11,406 nt of DNA from an uncultured Collinsella sp. (GCA_900754525.1 CAAEDE010000074.1:1-11406), one strand, 5' to 3'; positions 1 through 8,126 are shown, numbered from the stretch's first letter. Program-made: numbers and translations. The notes: a model not told the origin generated them from the letters alone.

Positions 1-20
1 GCCCGAGACGGTCCCGGGCT
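1..20. terminator. Possible terminator hairpin at the window edge
   Basis: GCCCG at 1-5 can pair with CGGGC at 15-19, with two more pairs inside after one mismatch. A weakly T-rich stretch (CAATTT) follows. This may be the end of a transcription unit lying to the left. The stem is short and cut by the window edge, so the call is tentative. Confidence 0.25.
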
Positions 21-38
21 GACAATTTCGACTGTAAT

Positions 39-103
39 GGACGTTCTTAAATGACTAGTCGTTTAAGAACGTCCCCAATGACTAGCCGTTTAAGAACGTC
101 CCC
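39..103. repeat. Inverted repeat plus two adjacent 27-nt tandem repeats
   Basis: GGACGTTCTTAAA at 39-51 is the exact reverse complement of bases 62-74. The 10-nt loop contains the palindrome GACTAGTC (53-60). The right arm belongs to a 27-nt unit at 50-76 that is repeated directly at 77-103, with one difference (T59 versus C86). A third unit starts at 104 (GATGACT) but is not continued. Related degenerate units occur at 10570-10655, and an 11-nt partial match lies at 10245-10255. The unit therefore appears to be a dispersed intergenic repeat, not a gene-specific operator. Its function is unknown. Confidence 0.8.
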
Positions 104-202
104 GATGACTGCCGGGCGGGAGCGTTTAGCGGTGCAGCCGCCGGCTGGGCAAGCTGAGCTGGTATCCTTATGCGGTAATGTCTCGATTCGTTAGGATTGT
201 AT

Positions 203-3007
203 GTGAGAGCTGCCACTGTCCTTCGTTCAGTTATATATCGCACCCTGGCCGTCGTGCTTACCGCGCTCGCCGTACTGAGCACCGTCGCGCCTGTCCAGGC
301 TTTTGCCGCTGACTCTAGTCAGCCAGTCAAGACGGTCCGCGTTGGTTGGCTCGTCAACAACGAGGGCTTCCAGGACGGCACCCCCGGCGAGCGTCTCTCG
401 GGATGGGGTTACGAGTACCTCCAGACCCTGTCGTACTACACGCCCGGCTGGCGGTACGAATACGTCTCCGGCACCTTCACCGAGCTTATGGACATGCTCG
501 AGGCGGGCGAAATCGACCTTATGCCCAACATCTCCTACTCCGAGGAACGCGCACAAAAGCTGCTCTTTTCCTCGAACCCCGAGGGCACCGAGCGCTATTT
601 CATCTACGCCAAGCCCAATCGCGACGATCTGGCCAAGGGTGACCCCCAAGCACTCCAAGGCCTTACCATCGGCTACAACCCCGACGTTATGCAAACCTTC
701 GTTGGCCAGCAGTGGCTCGCCAACGAAGGCATTACCTGCACCTATAAAGAAATCGACACTGGCGGTGCCCTCTTTGACGCGCTCGCAAACAACGAGGTCG
801 ATGCCATCATCATGAACGACACGACCTCGTCGCCCAGCGCCTCCCCCATGTTCTACATTGGTTCGAGCGACTACTATTTTGCCGTCCCCAAAAGCCGCCC
901 CGACCTGATGGACGACACCAATGCTGCCATGTCGGCAATCGCCCGCGTCAACCCACGCTATATCGACGAAGTCAAATCTAACTACTCGGCCCAAAACAGC
1001 GGTTCATCATCGCTCAACGGCCCCGAACGTTCCTGGCTCAAAGCAAATGGCAACACCATCACGCTCGGCTACATTACGGGCAAACTCCCCTACTGCAACG
1101 AAGACGAAAACAGCGAAATGGAAGGCTCGCTCGCATCGCTTGCGACGACGTTGCACGATAAATTTGGCATTACGGTCAAAACCGTCGCCTTTGATAGCTA
1201 CAAGATGATGTCAAAGGCCCTGTCAAAGGGAAGCATAGACGTTGCGCTGCCGGTATACCGAGATTACTGGTTTGCCGAGCAAACAGGCGTTGCACAGTCG
1301 GTATCGTTGGGGACCATATCCCTCACCGCCATCCACACCGGCAGCGACCTGAACAAAGACCTTCAGAACATCGCCTGTACCAAATCATCGTTTGTCAACA
1401 AAAATGCGCTTGAAAATCTGTTCCCCACAGCGACCGTGACCGAATACCAATCCGACGATGAAGCGTTCGACGCCCTCAGGAAGGGAACGGCGCACTGCAT
1501 CGTCGCTCCCAGTTCACGCGTAAAAACCATCGGTGACCGTTACGATCTCGAGGACTGCGAGACGACCGAGCTCCCTGACACCTGTGAACTCTCGTGCTGG
1601 ATTTCGCGCGGAAAACCCGAGCTGTTGGGAATCATCAACAAGAGCATCATCAATGCCGGAGAATCGCTCTCCGCAAGCAATTTCTCCTCCACGTCGTACA
1701 CGGCCCAGGAATCCAGCACGCTTCAATTCCTTTATCGCAACCGCACCGCCATTGCAGCTACCCTCATCGGTATGTTGTCGGTCGGCATCGTCCTGCTCAT
1801 CTGGGCGCTCGTGCGCGCTCGAACCGAGCGCAAAAAAGCCGATGCTGCCAACGCCGCTAAGACGGCATTCCTCACGCGCATGAGCCACGACATCCGCACG
1901 CCGCTCAACGGTATCCTGGGCCTTATCGAGATCGAGGAATTGAAGGAAGGCGATATGCAAGTCGCCCGTGAAAGCCGCGCCAAGGCGCGTGTTGCCGCCA
2001 ATCACCTGCTCTCGCTGATCAACGATATCCTCGAGATGGGCAAAATCGAAGACCGCAAGCTAACGCTGGAACATGCGCCTTTTAACCTCAAAGAGCTCTG
2101 TGACGATGCGCTGGTGCTGTGCAAGCTCCGCGCATCCGATAACGGCATCACAATGCAGAACAATAGCCTGCCGTACGCCACGGGGCCATACATGATCGGC
2201 AGTCCCACCCATATCCGACGGATCATAATCAACCTGCTAGACAACAGCATCAAGTACAACAGGCACGGCGGCTCCGTCACCTTTAGCTCAAAGACCAAGC
2301 CACTCGATAACGGGCGCGCGCTCTTTTGCTTTAGCGTTTCGGATACCGGCATTGGCATGGCCCCCGAGTTTTTAAAGCATATCTATGAGCCGTTTGCACA
2401 AGAAGGTGACAATGCGCGCAGCAAGTTCCAAGGAACCGGCATGGGCATGCCAATCGTCAAGTCGCTTATTGAACTGATGGGCGGCACGATTGAGATTTCG
2501 AGTGAGGTTGGCGTGGGAAGTACGTTCAACGTCCAGATTCCGCTCGATATCGACAAGAACCCTCAGACGCGGGCAGATACGGTCGAGAGGGCGCTCGACT
2601 GCTCGCTCGCCGACATGAACGTGCTGCTCGCCGAAGACAACGAATTGAATGCCGAGATTGCCCAGGCGCTGCTCGAAAGCGAAGGCATTGTCGTAACTCG
2701 CGCCGCCGATGGCAACGAAGCGGTCGACCTATACGTTGGCCGTCCCGCCGGCAGCTTCGATGCGATTCTGATGGACATCATGATGCCAGGCATGGACGGC
2801 TACGAGGCAACCCGCGCGATTCGCCTGAGCGAGAAGGTCGATGCAGCCGACATTCCCATCATCGCGCTCACCGCCAACGCCTTCGCCGAGGACGCCAAGG
2901 CGGCACACGACGCCGGCATGAACGCCCATCTGTCCAAACCGGTCGACTTTAACAAGCTCAAAAACATGCTCGCCCGCATCAAGAAATACGGAGCTGTTTC
3001 GCTATAG
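203..3007 (+). CDS. Hybrid sensor histidine kinase with two periplasmic solute-binding domains
   Basis: This is a membrane hybrid histidine kinase of BvgS/EvgS-like layout, 934 aa. In order it has a signal peptide (about 1-36), two SBP_bac_3-type domains (about 43-265 and 283-490), one membrane segment (about 516-537), HisKA with SHDIRTPLNG (His562), HATPase_c (Asn681 in NLLDNS, DTGIGM at 715, GTGMGM at 744) and a C-terminal receiver (Glu811/Asp812, phospho-acceptor Asp858, Thr890, Lys912). The receiver ends the protein, with no Hpt or output domain. By family knowledge, the outer domains bind a small ligand, often an amino acid, and control autophosphorylation of His562. I chose GTG 203 because AGGA at 193-196 lies 6 nt upstream. 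An in-frame TTG at 197 directly abuts that AGGA, so it is less likely. The flavoprotein gene follows after 38 nt and is probably co-transcribed. The ligand and the partner regulator cannot be read from sequence. Confidence 0.93.
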   Translation: MRAATVLRSVIYRTLAVVLTALAVLSTVAPVQAFAADSSQPVKTVRVGWLVNNEGFQDGTPGERLSGWGYEYLQTLSYYTPGWRYEYVSGTFTELMDMLEAGEIDLMPNISYSEERAQKLLFSSNPEGTERYFIYAKPNRDDLAKGDPQALQGLTIGYNPDVMQTFVGQQWLANEGITCTYKEIDTGGALFDALANNEVDAIIMNDTTSSPSASPMFYIGSSDYYFAVPKSRPDLMDDTNAAMSAIARVNPRYIDEVKSNYSAQNSGSSSLNGPERSWLKANGNTITLGYITGKLPYCNEDENSEMEGSLASLATTLHDKFGITVKTVAFDSYKMMSKALSKGSIDVALPVYRDYWFAEQTGVAQSVSLGTISLTAIHTGSDLNKDLQNIACTKSSFVNKNALENLFPTATVTEYQSDDEAFDALRKGTAHCIVAPSSRVKTIGDRYDLEDCETTELPDTCELSCWISRGKPELLGIINKSIINAGESLSASNFSSTSYTAQESSTLQFLYRNRTAIAATLIGMLSVGIVLLIWALVRARTERKKADAANAAKTAFLTRMSHDIRTPLNGILGLIEIEELKEGDMQVARESRAKARVAANHLLSLINDILEMGKIEDRKLTLEHAPFNLKELCDDALVLCKLRASDNGITMQNNSLPYATGPYMIGSPTHIRRIIINLLDNSIKYNRHGGSVTFSSKTKPLDNGRALFCFSVSDTGIGMAPEFLKHIYEPFAQEGDNARSKFQGTGMGMPIVKSLIELMGGTIEISSEVGVGSTFNVQIPLDIDKNPQTRADTVERALDCSLADMNVLLAEDNELNAEIAQALLESEGIVVTRAADGNEAVDLYVGRPAGSFDAILMDIMMPGMDGYEATRAIRLSEKVDAADIPIIALTANAFAEDAKAAHDAGMNAHLSKPVDFNKLKNMLARIKKYGAVSL

Positions 3008-3045
3008 TTTGTGCTCAACCACCATACGCAGCAGAAAGGAAGCCA

Positions 3046-3528
3046 ATGATGTTTAGGCCCTTACGTCGAAAGAAACGCGCCATCACTGACGAGGAAGCGC
3101 GCGAACTGCTCGCTACCTGCAAGCGCGGCGTCTTTGCCGTCAACGGCGATGATGGCTACCCCTATGCCATTCCCGTCAACTACTTCTTTGACGCCGAGCA
3201 CGACAAGATTTATTTCCATGGCGCCAAGGCTGGCCACAAGGTCGACGCACTCAAGCGCGATGACAAGGTCTGCTTTACCGTTTACGGCAACGAGTGGTAC
3301 CAGGACGGCGACTGGGCTCCCTACGTCATGAGCACCGTCGTCTTTGGCCGTTGTCGCCTGGCGAATGACACCCCCGCGTTTATCGAGGACAAAGTCCGCC
3401 AGCTTGCCCTTAAGTACTACCCTTCTGCCGAGGAAGTCGAAGAGGAAATCGCCAAGGACATTAAGGGCGTCCAGCTCTACGAGATTACGATTGAGCATCT
3501 TTGCGGCAAGCAGATTCAGGAAAAGTAA
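3046..3528 (+). CDS. NimA-like pyridoxamine 5'-phosphate oxidase family flavoprotein
   Basis: This is a 160-aa protein of the split-barrel FMN-binding fold (Pyridox_ox_2/NimA type). Visible family features are an N-terminal helix (ITDEEARELLATCKRG), the strand GDDGYPYAIPVNYFF, and FHGAKAGHKVDALKRDD followed by VCFTVYG, which is where the family binds flavin. Members include 5-nitroimidazole reductases and uncharacterised flavin or heme binding proteins, so the substrate is unknown. There is no signal peptide and the protein should be cytoplasmic. AGAAAGGA at 3033-3040 serves as ribosome binding site. ATG 3046 and ATG 3049 are consecutive and either could be used. The gene lies 38 nt behind the kinase on the same strand, so one operon is plausible, but no functional link is shown. 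Confidence 0.85.
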   Translation: MMFRPLRRKKRAITDEEARELLATCKRGVFAVNGDDGYPYAIPVNYFFDAEHDKIYFHGAKAGHKVDALKRDDKVCFTVYGNEWYQDGDWAPYVMSTVVFGRCRLANDTPAFIEDKVRQLALKYYPSAEEVEEEIAKDIKGVQLYEITIEHLCGKQIQEK

Positions 3529-3555
3529 GTCCCTCAGCAGGCCTCATCAATAGCA

Positions 3556-3595
3556 ATATGGCCCGGTTCTAACCAACATTGGAACCGGGCCATAT
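3556..3595. terminator. 14-bp intergenic hairpin between convergent genes
   Basis: Bases 3556-3569 (ATATGGCCCGGTTC) are perfectly complementary to 3582-3595, with a 12-nt loop. The hairpin lies 27 nt after the flavoprotein stop and 2 nt beyond the stop of the convergent kinase gene. That fits a bidirectional terminator. Neither side has a real T run, so termination is inferred from position and stem strength. Confidence 0.7.
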
Positions 3596-3597
3596 GC

Positions 3598-5790
3598 TTA
3601 TAAAGCGTCGGCAGCTATGTGCGCAAGCGCCTCAACAAGTTCCTGCGAGCTCACGGGTTTACTCAGGTGCGCGTCCATGCCCGCCTCACGCGAAAGCCTG
3701 CGGTCGTCGGCAAAGGCGTTGGCACTCACGGCGATAATCGGCGTAGTCGCGGCATCCTCGCGATCGAGTGCTCGAATCTGACGCGTGGCCTCAAGGCCAT
3801 CGATGCCAGGCATCATGATGTCCATCAACACCACGTCGTACTCGTGCGGTGCGCTCGCGGTAAACATCTCGACGGCAGACTCACCATCCTTAGCATGCGT
3901 CACGATGGCACCGACACGGCTGAGCGTAAACTGCGCGATCTCGGCATTCAGATCGTTATCCTCTACGAGCAAAACGCGCAAGCCCTGGAGCGCATCGCCG
4001 TCGCCCGCATCCGCGGGAACTGCCTGAGGAATCTCGGAGCGTTTGCATTTCTCGAACGGCAGGCGGATGGTAAACGTCGTCCCCTGCCCCAAGACGCTCG
4101 TAAAACTCATGGTTCCGCCCATAAGCTCGACCAGCTGTTTTGCGATAGGCGCGCCCAGGCCAGTTCCCGACGAAGCGCCTTCCACCTGCTGCTCCTCGCG
4201 GCAAAACGGCTCGTAGAGGTGCTTTTGGAACTCCTCGCTCATGCCAATACCGTTGTCGGCGATCGTGTATTCATAGACGGGGACGCCATCCGCCGGCTCC
4301 ACCTCGCGGCACACCAGGCGGACATAGCCGCCCTGGCGGTTGTACTTGACGGCATTGCCGGCAATATTGAGCAACAAACGCTTGAGGTGCGTCACGCTCA
4401 CCCGCGTATAGGGATGATTAAGCGTCTGCTGGTCGGAGATAATTGTCACCAGACGCTCCTCGGCCTGGCGCTCCAGAATATCGCGCACTTCACAGTTGAG
4501 GGCCACCAAATTTATGGGCACGAGGTTCAGGTCGACCTGCCCGCTCTCCAGGCGACTCATATCGAGCGCCTCGTTGGCAAGGTCAAGCAGCAGTCCCGAT
4601 GCCGTCCAGATTTTTGAGCGGCACTCAGTCTGCTTTTGCAGATCGTCCGCATTGGCATCGCCAACCTCGACCATGCCGCGAATGCCGTTGATGGGCGTGC
4701 GCAGATCGTGGCTCATGCGACGCAGAAACTCCGTCTTTGCCGAGTTGGCAGACGAGGCCTCACGCGCCGCCTTTGCCAGCTTGTCGCCATAGTCGCGCTC
4801 CTGCTGCAGCAAGTCCGTCAAACGTCGACGATCAGCGCGGCGACGCACCGTCACAACAACGGCTATAACACCGCCGTAGAGCACCAGCACGCCGGCGGCA
4901 ACAGCCGCGGCGACCTCAAAGTAGCGCTGCGCCGAGGCATAGGTGTACACGTAGAATTTTTGCGCTTTGCCGTATGTGCCCAAATACCACTCGCCGTTGA
5001 CGTTGACCAGTCGGACTTTGCCGGGCAGGCATCGATCCTTAATTTCGTCGACATTGATGGCGTCCGTCGCAGGCAGGTCGAACACGCCCAAGATGGTGGG
5101 TTCAACGGCGTTGGTCGCAACGACCTTGCCATCGTTTTCGATCACGATATTGCCGCTATCGCTGGTTTCATAGCCATCAAGCAAGCTCTGCAGTTTGAGC
5201 GTATTGCTTGCAACCGCCTTCGCGCTCTGATGCCTTACCGCGATAACGATGCCCTCGCCATCCTGCCGAGTCACGCAGCCAATGTCTGCGACCGAGTCAT
5301 CCGCAAGCGTGATGCGGGCGGTATAGGACTTAAGCGGATGGGTTGCCACCTCCAGCACGGGTGATTCTTTGAGATACGTAGCGAGCGACTCGTAGCCCAC
5401 ATCGCCCGTCGAGGACTCGGACACCAAATTGCCCGATGCGTCCGTCACGATCAGTGCGCTCACGTTGAACTGGTCGGCATATTGCTCCAGCGTGGCATTA
5501 TCCACCGAACCGTCGCGCTCCATATCGCGCGCTGTCTCTCCGGCGATCTCCATAACGCGTATCAGGTTTTTGGTCGTATAGGCGCTGTTGAATGCATCGT
5601 AGGAAAGGCTCTGCGTCGCCACGTAATCGACAACGTCGGCAAAGCGTTGCTCGGCTTGGGCCGTCGTGTAACCGTAGCTCATCATGCCGGCAACAACCGA
5701 GAGCGCTATCCCCAGCAGAGCGACAAGGAGCCATGCCCCTGCCGAACGATTGCCCCGCTCCTGAGCGGCGTGGTCGGGCGCGGCGATCAT
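3598..5790 (-). CDS. Hybrid sensor histidine kinase with extracellular Cache-like domain and receiver
   Basis: This is a 730-aa membrane hybrid kinase. One membrane segment lies at about 18-40 and a second at about 292-315. The roughly 250-residue loop between them has the size and position of a dCache-type ligand sensor; that assignment is inferred. A short linker leads to HisKA with MSHDLRTPINGI (His361), HATPase_c (Asn479 in IAGNAVKYN, DNGIGM at 512, GTGLGA at 542) and a terminal receiver (Glu610/Asp611, phospho-acceptor Asp657 in LMDIMMPG, Ser689, Lys711). There is no Hpt or output domain. Its ATG overlaps the TGA of the upstream lipoprotein gene (ATGA, 5787-5790), so translation is probably coupled. 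Catalytic core and receiver closely resemble those of the convergent kinase at 203-3007, although the sensor regions differ. Confidence 0.92.
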   Translation of the reverse strand: MIAAPDHAAQERGNRSAGAWLLVALLGIALSVVAGMMSYGYTTAQAEQRFADVVDYVATQSLSYDAFNSAYTTKNLIRVMEIAGETARDMERDGSVDNATLEQYADQFNVSALIVTDASGNLVSESSTGDVGYESLATYLKESPVLEVATHPLKSYTARITLADDSVADIGCVTRQDGEGIVIAVRHQSAKAVASNTLKLQSLLDGYETSDSGNIVIENDGKVVATNAVEPTILGVFDLPATDAINVDEIKDRCLPGKVRLVNVNGEWYLGTYGKAQKFYVYTYASAQRYFEVAAAVAAGVLVLYGGVIAVVVTVRRRADRRRLTDLLQQERDYGDKLAKAAREASSANSAKTEFLRRMSHDLRTPINGIRGMVEVGDANADDLQKQTECRSKIWTASGLLLDLANEALDMSRLESGQVDLNLVPINLVALNCEVRDILERQAEERLVTIISDQQTLNHPYTRVSVTHLKRLLLNIAGNAVKYNRQGGYVRLVCREVEPADGVPVYEYTIADNGIGMSEEFQKHLYEPFCREEQQVEGASSGTGLGAPIAKQLVELMGGTMSFTSVLGQGTTFTIRLPFEKCKRSEIPQAVPADAGDGDALQGLRVLLVEDNDLNAEIAQFTLSRVGAIVTHAKDGESAVEMFTASAPHEYDVVLMDIMMPGIDGLEATRQIRALDREDAATTPIIAVSANAFADDRRLSREAGMDAHLSKPVSSQELVEALAHIAADAL

Positions 5791-6623
5791 GACAGGCCCT
5801 CCATATTCAAAAATGGCGAAGGGTCGTCAAAGTACTTTGACACCAGACGTTCCATGGTGCCATCGGCAAGCATTTCTTGGTAGACACGAGTGAGCTTAAC
5901 GTCGATGCCGCGTGTATCGTTGATATCGAAAGCGGTGCCCAAACCAACCTCTAGCAGCGGCTCATCCAAAATGCGATACGTCACACCATAGTCTTTTTCG
6001 TAGGTAAGCAGCGAGGACTCATGCGCGGCGATGGCGTCGACCAGACCCTCGACGAGCGCTGAGTTCAGGTATGAGCGGTCCGAAAAGCAGTAGAGCTCTT
6101 TGATCTGCGGAACATTTTCATTTGCGCAATTGAGCAAAATGTCCTCGGGCTTGGTGGTAGACTGGACCGCCACGACCTTATCCTCAAGATCGGCAAGCGT
6201 GTAGAAATCGCTCTGGGGATCGACCGCAACCACCTGGCGGCTCGCAAGGTATGGGCCGGCCCAACGATACTCGTTTTCGCGACCCGTCATGCTAAAGCTG
6301 CCCATGACGCAATCGAGCTCGCCGCTCGCCAGCAGCTCTTCCTTCTTTTCCCAGTCGATCAGCTGGTATTTTGGCTTGTAACCAATGCGAGCCAAAGCCT
6401 CGGTCAATATCTCGACATCCAGGCCAACGATATCGCCGTACTCGTCGGTATACACAAACGGTGGATAGAGGTCGCTTCCGACGTTGAGCGTCTTAAGGTC
6501 GTCGTCTTTGACTTGCGAGGCGTCCAGACCTTCTAATGCAGACGTCGAGGCTCCGTCATTCGACCCGGAGCAGCCAGCTATCGCTACGACAAAGACGCTC
6601 GCCACTGCAAGCGCAACAAACAA
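5787..6623 (-). CDS. Solute-binding lipoprotein (SBP_bac_3 family), probable partner of the adjacent kinase
   Basis: This is a family 3 periplasmic binding protein. The open frame from TTG 6623 gives 278 aa. A hydrophobic stretch ends in the lipobox VAIAGC (Cys18), followed by a Ser/Gly/Asp-rich linker. The binding fold begins near TLNVGSDLYPPFVYTDEYGD and continues with the typical GLDVEILTEAL and MTGRENEY segments. Such proteins bind amino acids or similar solutes outside the membrane. No ABC permease or ATPase is adjacent; instead the stop overlaps the kinase start by 4 nt. A role in presenting ligand to the kinase is therefore inferred. The start is doubtful: TTG 6623 has no ribosome binding site and lacks the usual basic n-region. 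The same frame read upstream gives KRSRRSVAISL, a good n-region, but it contains no start codon. ATG 6666, which has AGGA four nt upstream, is one frame off. Confidence 0.88.
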   Translation of the reverse strand: MFVALAVASVFVVAIAGCSGSNDGASTSALEGLDASQVKDDDLKTLNVGSDLYPPFVYTDEYGDIVGLDVEILTEALARIGYKPKYQLIDWEKKEELLASGELDCVMGSFSMTGRENEYRWAGPYLASRQVVAVDPQSDFYTLADLEDKVVAVQSTTKPEDILLNCANENVPQIKELYCFSDRSYLNSALVEGLVDAIAAHESSLLTYEKDYGVTYRILDEPLLEVGLGTAFDINDTRGIDVKLTRVYQEMLADGTMERLVSKYFDDPSPFLNMEGLS

Positions 6624-6666
6624 CGAAATGGCAACCGAGCGACGGGATCTTTTCGTCGAGCTCCAT

Positions 6667-6735
6667 ACGATCCTGTTTACAGACTTAAATGGTTAAAGAT
6701 AATAGCAAACAAAACCACACGAGTGCCCAATTGTT
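6667..6735 (-). promoter_or_regulatory. A+T-rich upstream region of the lipoprotein-kinase operon
   Basis: Just upstream of the lipoprotein start the sequence turns A+T-rich. On the minus strand it contains a TATTAT box (plus-strand 6699-6704), and an AGGA lies 4 nt before ATG 6666. This is the natural place for the promoter of the two-gene operon. No convincing -35 box sits at normal spacing from TATTAT, so only the region is proposed. Confidence 0.25.
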
Positions 6736-6753
6736 ACAGGCGCTTTACCGTGT

Positions 6754-6785
6754 GGGACCTTCCAGCCGACTTGGCAGAAGGCCCC
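6754..6785 (-). terminator. Hairpin downstream of the PLP enzyme gene
   Basis: Bases 6754-6762 and 6777-6785 form a 9-bp stem. In the minus-strand RNA the one imperfect pair becomes a U-G wobble. The hairpin begins about 15 nt past the stop of the minus-strand PLP enzyme gene and separates it from the lipoprotein-kinase operon. There is no clear U tract. Confidence 0.4.
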
Positions 6786-6800
6786 GCATGCAGTGCTCAC

Positions 6801-8015
6801 TTACCGTGCATTAAAAACGTAGCGGTCCAGGCGGTCGCACGCCTCCCTTACGCGCGAAAGCGGCAGCGCCAGATTCACGCGAATGTGGCAGGGTCCGTGG
6901 AACGGGCGGCCGTCCTGATACCCCACGCCCACGCGTGCCCCCTCATCGAGCAACCACTGAATATCGCGGCCATGCTCTCGGCACCACTCGGTGCAGTCCA
7001 GAAACACCATGTACGTGCCCTGCGGACGTGAATAGGACACGCCCTCAAAATGCTCGTCCACGTAATTGCAGAAGTACTCGATATTGCCGGCAAGCACCTG
7101 ATTGAGCTCGTCCACCCACTCATAGCCCTGCGGCTGGTAGGCACCGATAAGCGCATGCATGGAGAGGACGTTCATTTCATTGTAGTGAGTCTTGTTGGAC
7201 ACTGCGCACACGCGGTCGCGCAGCGTCTCGTTATAGATGATGTGGTAGCTGCCAACCAAGCCCGCCAGGTTGAACGTCTTGCTCGGCGCATAGAGGGCAA
7301 CCGTGCGCATGCGGGCATCCTCGCTCACCGACTGCGTCGGGATGTGCTTGTGTCCCGGCAGGATGATATCGGACCAAATCTCATCCGAGATCACCACGCA
7401 ATCGTGCTGGCGATAGATATCCATGGCGCGTTCGATTTCATCGCGCTCCCATACGCGGCCGCAGGGATTGTGCGGCGAGCAGAACACCGCGGCATGGATG
7501 TGGTTTTGGGCGAGTTTGCACTCCATGTCCTCAAAGTCCATGCGCCACACGCCCTGGTCGTCGAGTTTAAGCGGGCTGTGGACAATGCGATAGCCCGCGG
7601 CTTCGATAGACTTGGTAAAGCCAATGTAGGTGGGGCTGTGGACCAGCACCGCATCGCCCGGCCGGACATACGCGCGCAACGTCGACACGACACCGCCCAG
7701 CACGCCATTTTCGTAGCCGATATGCTCAGGTGCCAGGCCCTCGACGCCATTACGGCGGCTCTGCCATTCGATGATGCGGTCGAAGTACTCGGGGCGCGGA
7801 TCGAAATAGCCAAACATGGGGTGCTGGGCACGCTGAATGATGTGCTCCTGGACCGTGGGGACCGTGGCAAAATTCATGTCGGCCACCCACATGGGAATGC
7901 GGTCGAAGCCCTCGTCGGGTGCGTTCGGAGCCATACCGGGGATCTCGCCCCAGGAGTCAACGGCGATGGAGTCCATGCCGTGGCGGTCGATAAGCGAGCT
8001 AAAGTCGTATTTCAT
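6801..8015 (-). CDS. MalY/PatB family PLP-dependent C-S lyase or aminotransferase
   Basis: This is a fold-type I PLP enzyme of the MalY/PatB group, 404 aa from ATG 8015. Members cleave cystathionine or cysteine conjugates, releasing pyruvate, ammonia and a thiol, and some act as aminotransferases. Visible motifs are PMWVADMNF near the N-terminus, SPTY (Tyr130), SPHNPCGR (Asn183), ISDEIWSDI (Asp211), the PLP-lysine motif APSKTFNLAG (Lys246) and a C-terminal HIRVNLALP with the carboxylate-binding Arg379. The length fits the family. ATG 8015 is preferred because a GGGGG ribosome binding site precedes it by 6 nt. An in-frame GTG at 8063 would add 16 residues but has no such site. The gene lies 111 nt behind trmO on the same strand and a hairpin follows its stop. 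The exact substrate cannot be decided from sequence. Confidence 0.9.
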   Translation of the reverse strand: MKYDFSSLIDRHGMDSIAVDSWGEIPGMAPNAPDEGFDRIPMWVADMNFATVPTVQEHIIQRAQHPMFGYFDPRPEYFDRIIEWQSRRNGVEGLAPEHIGYENGVLGGVVSTLRAYVRPGDAVLVHSPTYIGFTKSIEAAGYRIVHSPLKLDDQGVWRMDFEDMECKLAQNHIHAAVFCSPHNPCGRVWERDEIERAMDIYRQHDCVVISDEIWSDIILPGHKHIPTQSVSEDARMRTVALYAPSKTFNLAGLVGSYHIIYNETLRDRVCAVSNKTHYNEMNVLSMHALIGAYQPQGYEWVDELNQVLAGNIEYFCNYVDEHFEGVSYSRPQGTYMVFLDCTEWCREHGRDIQWLLDEGARVGVGYQDGRPFHGPCHIRVNLALPLSRVREACDRLDRYVFNAR

Positions 8016-8126
8016 GCTGAGCCCCCGTGCAAAGTGATTGTTTTGGTAGGCGTTATTGTCCACCAGCGTGGGCGGTTTTGGCGCGGGGTTTGGTGCTTAA
8101 TTTGACGGGTGCGGACGAATGGCTGG

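Noticed and set aside
104..196. GC-rich leader before the first kinase considered as a riboswitch
   Set aside because: It contains small self-complementary stretches, but I could not match it to the conserved cores of cobalamin, TPP or cyclic-di-GMP riboswitches.
227..994. Minus-strand frame of 255 codons inside the first kinase gene
   Set aside because: It is a shadow of the kinase reading frame, with no family resemblance and no good start signal.
3619..4617. Long plus-strand open frame (332 codons) opposite the second kinase
   Set aside because: It lies wholly antisense to a clear hybrid kinase with all motifs, shows no recognisable domain, and long antisense frames are expected in GC-rich DNA.
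8016..8063. Longer start (GTG 8063) for the PLP enzyme
   Set aside because: It has no ribosome binding site and the extra 16 residues are not family-like, whereas ATG 8015 has GGGGG at good spacing.
7050..8105. Plus-strand open frame (351 codons) opposite the PLP enzyme
   Set aside because: It is antisense to a convincing MalY/PatB gene, has low-complexity composition rich in Ala, Val, His and Arg, and has no domain.
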